A stretch of DNA of 64,000 bases from Cryptomeria japonica (GCF_030272615.1 NC_081405.1:157717954-157781953), one strand, 5' to 3'; shown: positions 48,121 through 61,389, counted from the stretch's first letter. A program made the numbers and translations. The notes: generated by a model not told the origin, from the letters alone.

Positions 48121-49566
48121 ATTGATTGACTATTGGTGATGATATAGTTATGATATGATGCTTGATGATCAATTATTTGTGTTATCATTGATGGCAACAA
48201 TATTTGTCCATGTTTGTTTATTCTTGGTATGTCATCTAAGTCTATTGGTTAAGTCTAATCGGTAATAGATTGAATCGAATTGAGTTGGAAAGCAAAATTG
48301 CTAAGTTGCAATGAATCTAAGCAGGAACAGAGAAGGAGATGGTTGTGATAGTGATCCGTGTTGAGTTAGATATTGTGGTTTGGAATTTATACTTATGACA
48401 TCAGAATGAGTTTATGGTTACAACCGCATCATGTTTGGAAAACCGAAAGTCATGTTTGTAATTGACTGTTGTATAATCGGCTAGGGTTTGAGAATCGGTA
48501 TCAAGATCTTTTGACTGGTGATGTTTTATGGTTTGGTGGTGATTCTTTTCATGTTCATAAGTTGATGATAACGTGTTAGATTCCATGTGAAGATAAAATG
48601 TTTTTTTGACGCGTACAAGGAGTGAATTTCTTGGGAAGCAACAAAGTGCCTAGAAGAATGTGACACAGGTATGACAACTTATCAGATCTAAGTGCAGTGA
48701 TGTATTATGATCATTCAATGATTGTAATTGTCTTAAAACTTGTTGTAATGATCTGTAATAAGTTTTGGCGGATTGTTTTTCCGCGCTTGATGTAATTTCA
48801 AAGTTGCTAGGGTTTTGTAACTGGCCTAATTGTAAAGGTTATTTAGGTCAAGTTTTAGAGGGTCTATTATGTTGGTGATCAGAGAAGTGTGTGTGTGTCG
48901 AACCAAATTGAGATGTTTACATGAGAGAAGAAGATTGGAGATGAAGTGAATATGTATTAGAAAGTAGAGAGTTCACTGATCGGATCATTTTTAGTTGTTT
49001 CCTAATAGTTACAACAACATTTAAATCCCTCAACCAGGTAGGTCCTAACAGGCCTGATCTTGTAAATCCCTTCACCGGGTGGTTCATTAATTTGGGTTTA
49101 AATCCTTTAACTAGGTTACTTCTAATAGGTAGAGCTCCTAACAGAGATGATGTTGAAAATCCCTTCATCAGGTGACTCCTAACAATGTCTTCTCTTAACC
49201 GGGCATTATTGTAAAGCTCCTAACCGGGCTAGGCTCCTAACAGGGCACATTCCGAAAGAGTGCAAATTTTGTGGGTACCAATTCCCACTATCGTATTTCC
49301 CATTTGGGTTCCATGTGTAAAGTCCCTGTGTTCATATGGTGGTTGATTTTTTTATGTGTGGTTTTTATATCACTTCATTACTTACATGTTGATGAACATA
49401 TGAATGAGTAGTTTGGTAAATTTGCTTTATGTGATTGGTTGAGTGGAAACCAGTACTGGTTATGAATTATTTTGTAAAGTATTTTACAGATTGGAGAAAT
49501 ATTGAAGTTTATCCTTACTACTAATTTGCCCCCCCTCTCAGTAATAACCAGATCCTCACAATAACA
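48121..49566 (+). repeat. 5' LTR of copia B, lacking its first ~93 bp
   Basis: It aligns with 53688-55138 from ATTG--TGGTGATGATATA onward. The first 93 bases of the 3' LTR (53595-53687) have no counterpart, and TRIM sequence abuts instead. It ends ATAACA at 49566. Confidence 0.9.
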
Positions 49567-49568
49567 AT

Positions 49569-49579
49569 TGGTATCAGAG
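49569..49579 (+). promoter_or_regulatory. Primer-binding site, initiator tRNA-Met type
   Basis: TGGTATCAGAG lies two bases after the 5' LTR end. The following base is A where the canonical site has C. Confidence 0.88.
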
Positions 49580-49637
49580 AATTAGGTCCTCTTTGTGCAA
49601 AAGCTTAACCACTTGAGGAAAAGATACGAGGAAGAAG

Positions 49638-50233
49638 ATGAAGAAAGAGAGTTTTAGAGGAAATTTTGATGATATGAGAATGATGGAAGGAGAGTATATT
49701 ACTCAGTATGGATAGACGATCAAAGAGGTTGTTGATGGAATCAAGAGTGCTGGTGGTACTATAGAAGAAGACACTGTTGTGAGTAAGATGCTTAGAACCC
49801 TATTGCCTGCCTATGCCATCAAAGTGTCTGCTATTCAAGAGTTGAGGTCAATTACTAAGGACAAGGTTATTGTTGATTCTTTTATTGGTAATCTCACTTC
49901 TTTTGAGTTGAATAGTTTTGATAATAGTGCACCTAAGACAAAGTTTTCTTTTGAAGCATCTGTATCTAGTGTACCGGCGAGAAAAGGGAAAGATGTTTGT
50001 CATAGTCATGAATGCAGGTCAAGTCATCATGGAGGTAGTAAAGAAGATGTGGATGATGAAGGTAATATGATGGAATTTGAAGCTCTATTGGCTAAAAGAA
50101 TTCCTAGAGGCACTGGTAATTACAAAGGTAAGTTGCCTCTCAAATGTTTCTCTTGTAACAAGATAGGACATATAGTTGCAAACTGTCCTAACAATGATCA
50201 AAAGGAAAAGTTTAGAACATTGACAAGAAGGCT
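49638..50233 (+). pseudogene. Copia B gag, N-terminally deleted
   Basis: The ATG at 49638 opens a frame beginning MKKESFRGNFDDMRM, which joins the second half of a UBN2-type gag domain (EGEYITQYG, stop, TIKEVVDGIKSAGG, MLRTLLPAYAIKVSAIQEL). The first part of the domain, roughly a hundred or more residues in relatives, is absent. A zinc knuckle CFSCNKIGHIVANC is intact at about 50138-50180. The in-frame stop lies near 49708. Gag would form the particle and bind RNA. Confidence 0.85.
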
Positions 50234-51790
50234 TTGGTATCTCACATTGACAAAAGTGATGAATGCATTATTGATAGTGGCTTCTCACACTACATGACTG
50301 GTGATAAGAACAAGTTTCTTTCTCTTGAAGAATTTGATGGCAGTGTGGTAATATTTGGAAATAATTCACCTTGTATGGTTAAAGGTAAAGGTTCTATCTC
50401 TTTGAATGGTACAAGTAATGTTGATGATGTATATTGGGTTGAAGGTTTAAAACATAACTTCTTGAGTGTTGGTCAGTTGAATGACAAAGGCTATCATCTT
50501 GAGTTTAAGAGTGGAGTGTGCAGGATCTTAGGATGCAAAGGAGAATTAATTGCTACTGAAAAAGAAACTAAAGGTAATATTTTCCATTTGAATGCTAATG
50601 TAAATAGTCGTTTGGTTGCCAAGGTTGAAGATAGTTGGTTATGGCATAGAAGGTTTTGTCATGTGAACTTTGATAATGTGGTTAAGGTCAACAAATCTAG
50701 TATGGTGAGAGGTATGCCACAACTTGTTAAACTAGACAATGTGTTGTGTAAAGAATGTCAGTTGGGTAAGATGACTACATCTTCTTTTAATAGTAAATCC
50801 TTTTCTTCTGAGCATATTCTATATTTGGTGCACACTGACTTATGTGGTTCTATGAGGAAAATAAGTTTTAATGGTGATAAGTATTTCATGTTGTTTACTG
50901 ATGATTTTTCAAGGATGACGTGGGTTACTTTTTTGAAGGAAAAGTCAAAAGCTTTCAACAAATTCAAGGCATTCAAAGCCTTGGTAGAAAAGGAAATCGG
51001 TAAGAATCTTAAGTACTTGAGATCTGACTAGGGTGGGGAGTTTACATCAGATGAGTTTGTGAGATATTGTGATGAAAATAGAATCAAGAGTCAGTTATCT
51101 GCTCCAAGGAGACCACAGAAAAATGGAATTGCAGAAAGGAGAAACATAACCATTGTTGAAGTAGCTAGGACTATGTTGATGGATGGAGATGTACCAAAGA
51201 TGTTTTGGAGAGATGTTGATATAGGGAGGTGTACCTTATGAGATATGGTATGGTAAAAATCCTAATGTCAGTTATTTGAAAGTTTTTTGCAGTAGATGTT
51301 TCATAAAAAGAGATGATTATACTAGTAAATTTGATGGTAAAAGTGATGAGGGAACATTTATTGGCTACTCTACCAAGAGTAAAGCTTTCAAGTGTTACAA
51401 CAAAAGGACAAAAAATATTGTGGAGTGTAAATGTAAAAATTGATGAAGTCCCTAATAAAAATAATGATACCAGTAAATAAGATCTAGAAGATGATGAACA
51501 AAAACTTGTGTTTATTTAATCAAAAGTTCAGAAAGATGTTGAGCAGGACAATGTAGTGGAAGAAGCTCAATCAGTAGAAGATGAAGATGATGAAGAACAA
51601 GAAGAAGTTATTGCTTCAGAATAAGTTATACCTAGGTATGTAAGGCTAAATCATTCTGAAGACCAGATAATAGGCGATAAGAATGCTGGAGTATAGATTA
51701 GAAGAAAAATCAGAGAAAGCTCTTGTGTGATTTCTACAATTGAACCGAAGACAGTTAGAGAATCTCTTAAGGATGATGACTGGTTAAATG
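50234..51790 (+). pseudogene. Copia B protease and integrase
   Basis: The protease site is CIIDSGFSHYMTG (Asp 14 of the frame). The GAG-pre-integrase zinc domain is WLWHRRFCHVN and CKECQLGKM. Integrase has the first Asp in VHTDLCGSM and the second Asp in KYLRSD, immediately before a TAG stop at 51029-51031, then GGEFTSDEF and the Glu in NGIAERRN. A further stop at 51239-51241 coincides with a frameshift, after which YEIWYGKNPNVSYLKVF continues. All three catalytic residues remain but the chain is broken at the active site. Confidence 0.9.
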
Positions 51791-53237
51791 CTATGAATGA
51801 AGAACTTGATTAGATTGAGAAAAACAACACTTGGTCACTTGTTCCTAGACTTGATGATAAAAATGTGAATGGTACAAAGTGGGTATTTAGAAACAAGTTG
51901 AATGAAGATGGTGAAGTGGTTAGAAACAAGGCAAGACTAGTTTGCAAAGGGTATGCACAAGAAGAAGAAGATTATGGAGAGACTTTTGCACCAATTTCTA
52001 GGCTTGAAGGTGTTACAATGCTACTTGCATTTGCAGGTTTTAAAGGTTTTAAAGTTTATCAAATAGATGTTAAGTCAACATTTCTGAATGGTATTCTTGA
52101 AGAAGAGGTGTATATTGAACAACCAGATGGGTTTGAATTGAATGAAGACAAGGATATGGTATGCAAACAACATAAATAATTATATGGATTGAAGCAAGCA
52201 CCGAGGGCATGGTTTGAAAGACTTAATGCACATCTGATAAAGATAGGATTCTAGAGAACCAGTGAGGACAACAATATTTATTTGAAGACTGAAGGAGACA
52301 AGATGTTGATTGCAGAAGTATTTGTTGATGACATTATATTTGGTGGAAATGCTGATATGTGCATGACTTTTGCAGATGAGATGAAGAAAGAGTTTGAGAT
52401 GTCTCTTATAGGTGAGATAAAAAAATTCATTGGATTGGAGGTCCAACAGCTAGAAGGTGGTATTTTTATCTGTCAGTCTAATTATGTGAAAGAACTTTTA
52501 AAGACCTTTGGAATGGAAGTTAGTAAACCGGTTGAAATTCCTATGGTTACCGGTTGCAGATTGTCAAAAGAACATGATTCACCCTCTGTGGATGAAAAGA
52601 AATACAAATGTATGATTGGGAAACTTCACTATGTTGTTCATAGTAGACCAGATATTGCCCATGCAGTTGGTTTAGTTGCAAGATTTCAAAAGAGCCCTAA
52701 GGAGACACATATGACAACAATAAAGAGGATATTGAGATATCTTAGAGGGACAAGTGATTATGGATTGTGGTATCCATATAGGGAATTTTTCTTTGCAGGT
52801 ATTCACTGATGCTGATTGGGCAAGGAATGTAGATGATCGAAAAAGCACAACCGATGGAGCATTCTTTCTAGGTGACAAATTGGTAGCTTGGACCAGTAAG
52901 AAACAAACTTGTATATCTCAATCTATAGAAGAAGCAAAATATGTAGCTGAATCCATGAATTGTATACAACCTATATGGATGAGACATGTCTTGGAAGGAT
53001 TCAAGCAAGATATGACAAAACCAGTGATCATACATTGTGATAACAATAGTGCTGTAAACATATCTAAGAATCTAGTACTGCATGCTAAGACTAAACACAT
53101 TGAATTTAAGTATCACTTTCTGAGAGAAAGGGTGCAGGAAAAGAAAGTGAGATTGGAGCATGTGTCAAGTAAGGAGCAGTTGACATATATATTCACTAAG
53201 CCATTACTACCTTTGAATATCTCAGAGGTGAGTTAGG
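51791..53237 (+). pseudogene. Copia B reverse transcriptase and RNase H
   Basis: RT opens with GTKWVFRNKLNEDGEVVRNK, continues through YAQEEEDYGETFAPISRLE and QIDVKSTFLNG, a stop at 52177-52179, LYGLKQAPRAWFERL, another stop near 52252, and the catalytic VFVDDIIFGG. The connection (KFIGLEVQQLEGGIFICQ, RPDIAHAVGLVARF) leads to RNase H after a frameshift near 52780: VFTDADWARNVDDRKST, SIEEAKYVAESM, IHCDNNSAVNISKN and HAKTKHIEFKYHF. The frame ends at 53236 with PLNISEVS. At least two stops and one frameshift inactivate it. Confidence 0.92.
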
Positions 53238-53594
53238 GGTTATACCCCTACCCAAGATCAACTAGGATGTTGGTGATGCATCAATCCAATGGATTCCCTG
53301 AATATCTTTCACTATGGGTTGATGAGAAGTGGGGTACTCCTCAGGGGGAGCAACTAAGATGTGACATATAGAGATGATGGAGATGAAGTAGTTGAGATTA
53401 TGATAGAAGATACCTTTGCATCTTTGGCATTGCTTTCAAAAGGGGAGAAGAAATTTTATAGGGGGAGAAGAGAAATAAAGAGAAAAGGAGAAGAACTTAT
53501 GACCACACAGTGATGCACAATAGACATAACAGGTCTCATGATGATATTTTGGTTTGCAGTTTTTGGTGTTGCCATCAATGCCAAAGGGGGAGAA
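53238..53594 (+). promoter_or_regulatory. Repeated polypurine tracts before copia B 3' LTR
   Basis: GGGGGAG-type boxes occur near 53346 (CAGGGGGAGCAA), 53440 (AAAAGGGGAGAAG), 53460 (AGGGGGAGAAGAG) and 53583-53594 (AAAGGGGGAGAA, directly before the LTR). Multiple polypurine boxes before the 3' LTR are a described feature of Sireviruses. Confidence 0.8.
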
Positions 53595-55138
53595 TGTTGG
53601 AATATTGGCATAACTGATAGAGATGATGGTGTACCGATAAATGACTGTTAATGATGATATATTAAAGGACTGCTGGTGATCATATATTGATGGATTGTTG
53701 GTGATGATATAATTATGATATGATGCTTGATGATCAGTTATTTGTGTTATCATTGATGGCAACCACATTTGTCTATGTTTTTTTATGCTTGGTATGTCAT
53801 CTAAGTCTACTAGTTAAGTCTAATCGGTAATGGATTGAATTGAATTAAGTTGGAAAGCAAAACTGCCAAGTTGTAGTGAATCGGTAAGTAGGAGCAGAGA
53901 AGGAGATGGTTGTGGTAGTGATCTGTGTTGAGTTAGGTGTTGCGGTTTGGAATTTATTCTGATGACATCATAATGAGTCTATGGTTACAACCGCATCATG
54001 TTTGGAGAACCAGAAGTCATGTTTGTGATTGACTGTTGTATAATCAGCTAGGGTTTGAGAACCGGTATCAAGATCTTTTGACTGGTGATGTTTTATGGTT
54101 TGGTGGTGATTCTTTTCATGTTCATAAGTTGATGATGATGTGTCAGATTCCATGCGAAGAGATAAGATGTTGTTTTGGCGTGTACAAGGAGAGAATTTCT
54201 TGGGAAGCAAGGAAGTGCTTAGCATAATGTGCTAAGGGTATGACAACTTATCAGATTGATTTGTGATGATGTGTTATGATCATTCAATGGTTGTAATTGT
54301 CTTAAAACTTGTTGAAATGATCTATAATAAGTTTTGGCGGATTTTTTTGCCGCATTTGATTTAATTTCAAAGTTGTTAGGGTTTTGTTACCGACCTAATT
54401 GTAAAGGTTATTTAGGTCAATTTTTAGAAGGTCTATTGTGTCGGTGATTAGATAAGTGTGTGTGTGCCGAACTAGATTGAGATGTCTGCATGAGAGAAGC
54501 AGATTGGAGCTGAAGTGGATATGTATTAGCAAGAAGAGAGTGCATTGATCAGATCATTTTATCTGTTGTTTCCTAACAGTTGCAGCAATATTTAAATCCT
54601 TTAACCGGGTAGGTCCTAGTAGGCCTGATCTTGTAAATCCCTTCACTCGGTGGCTCATTAATTTGGGTTTAAATCCTTTAACAAGGTTACTTCTAACAGG
54701 GTAGAGCTCCTGATAGAGCTGATGTTGTAAATCCCTTCACTAGGTGACTCCTAATAGGGTCTTCTCTTAACCGAGCATTATTGTAAAGCTCCTAATTGGG
54801 CTAGGCTCCTAACAAGGCACATTCCAAAAGAGTGCAAATTTTGTGAGTACAAATTCCTACCATGGTTTTTCCCATTTGGGTTTTCACATGAAAAGTCCTT
54901 GTGTTCATATGGTGGTTGATTTGTTTGTGTGGTTTTGATATCATTTCATTACTTACATGTTGATGAACATATGAATGAGTAGTTTAGTAAATCTGCTTTA
55001 TGTGATTGGTTGAGTGGAAACCGTACTGGTTATGAACTGTTTTGAAAATTATTTTGCAAATTGGAGAAAGATTGAAGTTTATCCTTATTACTGATTCACC
55101 CCCTCCTCTCAGTAATAACCAAAATCCTCACAAGAACA
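53595..55138 (+). repeat. 3' LTR of copia B
   Basis: It starts TGTTGGAATATTGGC after the polypurine tract and ends CACAAGAACA. Length is 1,544 bp. The flank AATAT (55139-55143) would be the target duplication, but the matching 5' side was lost with the 5' LTR truncation. Confidence 0.92.
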
Positions 55139-55539
55139 AATATTACTTAGGGTAAACATAGGATAATTATCACTTTATTTCTCAAGTCATAAGATTAAGA
55201 CACATAGAATAATATTATGCAATCCCATGTTCAACATGTCTTATATAACCAATGGGTTCCCTTTATAATCTCAATCCATTCAATCAATATATCATTATAT
55301 CCTTTAATAGAATATCATTATTCTTCCATACCTTATCTCTAAGATGCTTTGAAAAATTTCCTAGATCTTGGGTAGATATAATATTTATATAAATCTTGCA
55401 TGGTATAGAGCACTCTATACCAAATCTTACATTGGGTTCTTAGTTAACATAATAATTGCCACAATTCTTTATTTCGATGCATCTCATTATAAAGAAAAAA
55501 TAAAAGAAAAAACATAAATAGATAAAATGATACATGAGC
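55139..55539. other. No recognised feature
   Basis: AT-rich sequence with no supported ORF. It may be the 3' continuation of the decayed gypsy element to its right. Confidence 0.35.
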
Positions 55540-58500
55540 TCATTACTTCTTTCAATTCTTTAACTTTTAATTGTGTATCCTCATTCCAAATGAAGTATTC
55601 CTTATCAAATTGGTTAAGGAGGAAGCTAGTTGAGAGAAACCTTTAATTAAATTTCTATAGTAATTGCAAAGGCCAAAGGATTTGTATTTTCATGTCAAGG
55701 TCTTTAGGGGAGGTCAATCAAAAATTACATTTATCTTCTCAATATCCACTTGCACTTCATTTGCATTTATTATATTCCCAAAATATAGGAACTTTGTCAT
55801 TGTGAACTCACAATTTATCTCCTTTGCAAAAATAACCAACTCTTTTAAAATTTCTAGCATCTCACCAATATGGCATAAGTTCTCCTCTCATTTCTTATTG
55901 TAGAGAATAATATTGTCAAAGAATGCAAGGATTTTTTTCTTTAATTCTTATAAAAAATATGATTCATGCATGATTAAAAGGTTGTTGGGTATTTTTTAAA
56001 TTAAAATGTATGACCAAACATTCATATTTTCCCATAGTGGCATTGAAATGCCATCTTCTGAATATCTTCTTCTTAGACTTCAATTTGATGATAGCTTGAT
56101 ATGATTTCTATCTTCAAATTTAAGAAAATGCTCCATAAAGCTCATCTATAAATTCATTAGTCCTATAGATCAACTATTATCTTCTTGTTTAATTCTCTAT
56201 ATGGATGATGGACATCCTCATGGGGTGAAACCACAATAGTGGGTTACACTTTTTTGCCAACTTTGACACTGCAATATTCATTTTCAGAAAAAAAAAAAAT
56301 TCAGATTTAGACACCTAGTACTTCTAAACCGTAAGGAATTTGTAGATGATGGGAACTAGTGATTTGTGTCATTTTGTATGTAGATCCTAAAAATATCTTT
56401 TTGATAGTTTTTGGAATCATTTTGTTTCCATTTTTCTCTCCCACAAAAACTATGTTTTTTCAAAAAACAACATTTATTCTAATTTTTTTTTTATTTTGAT
56501 AGTTTTTGGAATCATTTTGCTTCCATTTTTCTCTACCTCAAAAACTAGTTTTTAAAAAAAAACCAACATTTTTAAAGAGTGATACTCACTCTCTATAGCA
56601 TAAATTTTTTTCTATAATAGATATGAACGTGATTCTTTTGAATTTGGTTTTGTAACATCCATATCTAGTGTTTTCAATTGGTTTTGTTACATTATCTTCA
56701 ATATTTCATAATTTATTAGTATTTGAAGTTGAGTTAACTGTAATTTTGAGATATGTCCATTTAATATTACATAACGTGTTGTATATGTAACAAAAATCAA
56801 TTTTATTTTTTTGTTGGAAAGAGGACTTCAATACCTAGTGAATAAATATTTTTCATAATTTTTTGGGTGATGTTTACTATTTTTCCATAAGCATTGAACA
56901 AAGAAGTTCATGCTCAGTGAAAACCCTACATTCATAAGAAGTAAAATAAAAATATATTAATGAGATTAAATATATTAAAAATTTTGCTATATGAAAATCT
57001 TATAATAAGGGCTAAATGCTAAAAAACAAAACCTCTAAATGAATTCATTTGACCCCCCAAAAGCTAATGTAAAATTGGTTTTTTATCAGCATTTGATAGA
57101 TGCAAAGGAGACTCCATTGCAAGTATGATTTAGAAGTAGAGAGGTTCTATCCAATAAATTTTGATCTAAGAGCCTTTGATCTAACTCTCTTCAATTAATT
57201 ATTTCAAATGGGACCTCTTAAAGCTTAAATCATTATATTTTCTAAAAAATGTATGATTTTAGCAAAAATCAGGATGTACGCAAAAGTGGGAACTAGCATT
57301 GTGAGTTCACCCCATGGTACCACATTTATTTTTCTTCAAAACTATATATGAAGTTAAATGACTAAAATTGGGTATAATGTGCCACATGTATAAAAGATCC
57401 TTTTTCCCTTTTATCTCCTCCTTATACCTTTAGGGATATTGATATATAATAGTACAATCATGGGCTTAGACCATCCCGCATCTCAATAATATGCTCAAGT
57501 CCTTTTTCTAATTTTCTCCCTTGAGGAATGCTATTAAAGACTTCATTGTGCTTTTTCAAGATATTTTGTACATCCACATGATATGTTTTCTTACCTTTAG
57601 ATGATTTCATCACAATCATCAAGCATTGAGCTACCCACACTAGTCGCTCATGATAAATTATTCTCTTTATTCTTGTAGTACATACAATCCTTGGTACTAT
57701 ATTCATCATCCCTCAAAGTATCAATTCTTTTCCTTAAGACTAAAAATTTAGCTCCAAGATTACAAACTTTATGCAATCTAAATCCTAATAAAAGCAACCA
57801 CTAAATATCATAGACCATTTTCATGTATCCTATTCTAACAACATAGAAACTAACCGTCATCTCATATCCTCGCAAATTAGGTTTTAGATAAGAGTTATTT
57901 CTAATGCATTGGATAGTGAATCCATCAACTGTACTATTATATTAAACCATTCAAAATCCTATAGTTAAAGACCCCAATTTGACATTTGTCCCTCATCCAT
58001 GAAAATATGAGTAGCATTAGTGTCAATGAGTATAAAAACCTTTTATACTTTCAAACTCACATGTATAGAAAAATGAATTGTATCTTGGAGTACCAAAGAG
58101 TGTAGCAATCATACCTCCCAAGAAATTTGTCTTTTCATTTTTTTTTCTTCTTCTTCTTAAATCTAAAATTTAGGTTCTTCTTCACTCTATGGTTCATTTT
58201 ATTTAGATTAAAATTCATATTTAGACCTTACCTTAATTTAATGCACCTATCCTTTCTAAATACATATATATGACTAGGTGATTAGGGCTCCTTGCAACTA
58301 AAGAATAACTTTAGATTCCTTCTCAACTTGTTCTTTGTCTTGATTTAAAACTTTTCTTTTGTGTTGAAGTATCTAGCACCAAATCTTGTTTTATTTCATC
58401 TTGTAGGGAGAGTGGTTCAAAATATTTGAGTAGTCACTTGAATAACTCAATTAACCATTTGATAAAGAGAATAGTCAACCTTCTCATGATGATACTAGGC

Positions 58501-58790
58501 ACTATTACAAATAGCCTCTAAAACTATATCATATAATTCCTCACTAAACCATACTACTTGAGTTGAGTCAATTCTCTAACGTTAACCTTAAGAAACTTTT
58601 GATCAATTCTGTCAATTAATAATTTCTAGAATTCATTATATGATTTGATGAATTTGTGACCTTGAGTGATTAGTTTATGGCACCACCACTCATGTGTAGT
58701 ACTCTCCAAATACAAGGTATTGAACTTGATTTCCTCATATTTAGTCATAGATCTATGACATAGGTACATGTCTAGATTTGGTATCCATAT
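55540..58790 (-). pseudogene. Ancient decayed Ty3/gypsy element (gag, protease, RT remnants)
   Basis: On the minus strand from the right: a gag core (KYEEIKFNTLYLESTTHEWW near 58740-58680), a zinc-finger remnant, a protease site (LIDTNATHIF near 58020, with Asn for Gly), a pre-RT stretch (57458-57709: VQNILKKHNEVFNSIPQG and LEHIIEMRDG), then after a 1.09-kb insertion the RT (LNKKIIVDL, ISSYHQIEV, EEDIQKMAFQCHYGK) and its thumb (FGLCNYYRNLIKGFSQLAS near 55600). Stops and frameshifts are dense. No LTRs were recognised. The order identifies Ty3/gypsy. It is far more decayed than the other elements, hence older. Confidence 0.7.
56222..57313. mobile_element. 1.09-kb TIR element (MITE-like) inside decayed gypsy
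   Basis: The ends are inverted: the left end starts GGGGTGAAACCACAATAGTG, and the reverse complement of the right end starts GGGGTGAACTCACAATGC, similar for about 40 bases. Both ends are flanked by AT. The insertion lies in the gypsy element between the pre-RT stretch and RT. No transposase ORF is present. An internal near-repeat of about 75 bp (near 56397 and 56492, sharing GATAGTTTTTGGAATCATTT) is seen. Class is unknown. A nonautonomous DNA transposon is most likely. Confidence 0.65.
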
Positions 58791-58812
58791 GCAGCTCATT
58801 CATTTATTAAAT

Positions 58813-59828
<1,016 letters not shown>

Positions 59829-60195
59829 ATAACTGTAGCTAGGAATATGGAAATCATCACAAGCAATATATCAAATTAAGCTCAATCACAAAAGCAAATT
59901 ACCATGATCTATCCTAATACATTCAATAGAGACATGAACATGAAACATTCAAAAACTAAAGATTATGCAAACCAAATGCAGACTTGAATGCTTCTTCCAT
60001 GCGGCTCCATTGTTCTTCTTTCCTCTACAAATAGCCTTTGTTTGTGGATCTCACCTTCAAGTGCATACACATGAGATGAAAGCAAATAGACAAGATTATC
60101 GCACAAGAGTACTCGAAATGTGATTTGACAAAGTGATTAGAAATTCGATAATCTGATTACCAAAAATCAAGGGATTTGAGTGAAGAAATTCATCC

Positions 60196-60203
60196 AATTT
60201 ATA
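60196..60203 (-). promoter_or_regulatory. TATA box of the solo LTR
   Basis: The minus strand reads TATAAATT about 1.18 kb into the LTR, comparable in relative position to the TATA box of the Tat LTRs. Confidence 0.5.
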
Positions 60204-60819
60204 GAGAAATTGGAGAAAAGATCAAATTAGCATGAAATGGATATTAGAAGCAATTGATTTCAAAATGGGAAAAATGAGTGAAAAGAAGAAGGTTATGACA
60301 CCTTCTATGTCATGAATTATGACATATTGCCAATGCAAAGCTTAGAGGACTAGAACCTTATGACATCTTGCTATGCCAAGAGTATGACACATGAAGCACA
60401 AAAATAGGGAGAACTAAAGACAAGTTAATTAGGTGGAAATTAGGAATTAGGAAATTTAGAAAATTAGAAATTAGGAAATTAAGAATTAGAAATGATGAAA
60501 TTAGGAATTTAGTAAATTAATTAATAATTTCTTATTTATTAATTAATTCACAAAGAGGAATAATTAGCCAATTAAATGAAAATTTAATTGTGACAAGAAA
60601 ACTTAGGATAAATAAATAATTTATTAATCCTAGAGGAAGAAATGACAAACCAGGTTAAATGATGAAATCACGAAACCCTAGAAGATGAATTAGGTCTTGA
60701 TGAAAGATAATTGACTCGATCATGATTTTAAATTGATAAATGACCAATGTGATAAATGATTTGATTGAGAAAATGCGCCAATTGACGAGGAACAATGACT
60801 AATTGATCCAAATTGACAT

Positions 60820-61090
60820 AATTGAGACAAATAACGATCGATGACAAATCGATCGCAAAATGACAAAATTGACAAGAGGACAAGGATTGATGACAAAATA
60901 GATTGCAAAATGATAGGATTGAAAATGACCACGATTGATGACAAATCAATCGCAAAATGACAAGATCGAACATGACAACGACCGATGACAAATCAATCGT
61001 TAAACGACAAGATTGAAGGATTGATGATAAATCGACAAGATTGATAAGAGTACAACGATCGATGACAAATCGATCGCAAGATTGACAGGA
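60820..61090. repeat. Degenerate tandem repeat in the solo LTR
   Basis: Units built on GATCGATGACAAATCGATCG and AAAATGACAAGATTGA recur about six times at irregular spacing. The repeat lies in U3. Minus ORFs over it (61105-61358 and overlapping frames) are repeat artefacts. Confidence 0.75.
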
Positions 61091-61389
61091 GGACAAAACC
61101 CTAATTAGGATTGACGATGTCCAAAATGATGACAAATAAGCACGCACATTGATGCAATAGGATAAGATCGATTAAAATCATGACTAGAAATTGTTGTCGA
61201 CAAGACCAAATTCGAAGGCGAGATGAAGGAAGAATGTAGAAGAATGACTCGATGATCACAAATGATAAAGACCAAGTGCGAAACATAGGAGAAAAAGTTA
61301 ATGCGACGCAAAAACCTAAAATGAGGCAATGCGCAAATGTTAAAGTATGACTCCACAAGCGTTGACCATTTTTAGGTGTCTACAATAAC

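Larger units (their letters stand above)
48121..55138 (+). mobile_element. Sirevirus-like Ty1/copia element (copia B)
   Basis: The order is truncated 5' LTR, initiator-Met primer site, gag, protease, integrase, RT, RNase H, repeated polypurine boxes and 3' LTR. This is the copia domain order. LTRs of about 1.5 kb and several GGGGGAG boxes before the 3' LTR suggest the Sirevirus group. Multiple stops, frameshifts and a gag deletion make it nonautonomous. Confidence 0.93.
59834..61384 (-). mobile_element. Solo LTR with perfect target duplication
   Basis: The 1,551-bp segment has TG...CA ends (plus strand TGTAGCTAGG to GTGTCTACA) and is flanked by ATAAC on both sides (59829-59833, 61385-61389). 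On the minus strand it begins TGTAGACACCTAAAAATGG, a start I associate with Tat-type LTRs. A TATA box (TATAAATT, minus) is at 60196-60203. No internal sequence is attached, so it arose by LTR-LTR recombination. Confidence 0.88.

Noticed and set aside
48401-48586. Minus ORF duplicated at 53968-54225
   Set aside because: Both lie in the copia B LTRs and are shared only because LTRs are repeats.
61105-61358. Overlapping minus ORFs near 60720-61358
   Set aside because: They read through the degenerate tandem repeat and LTR U3 and have no motif.
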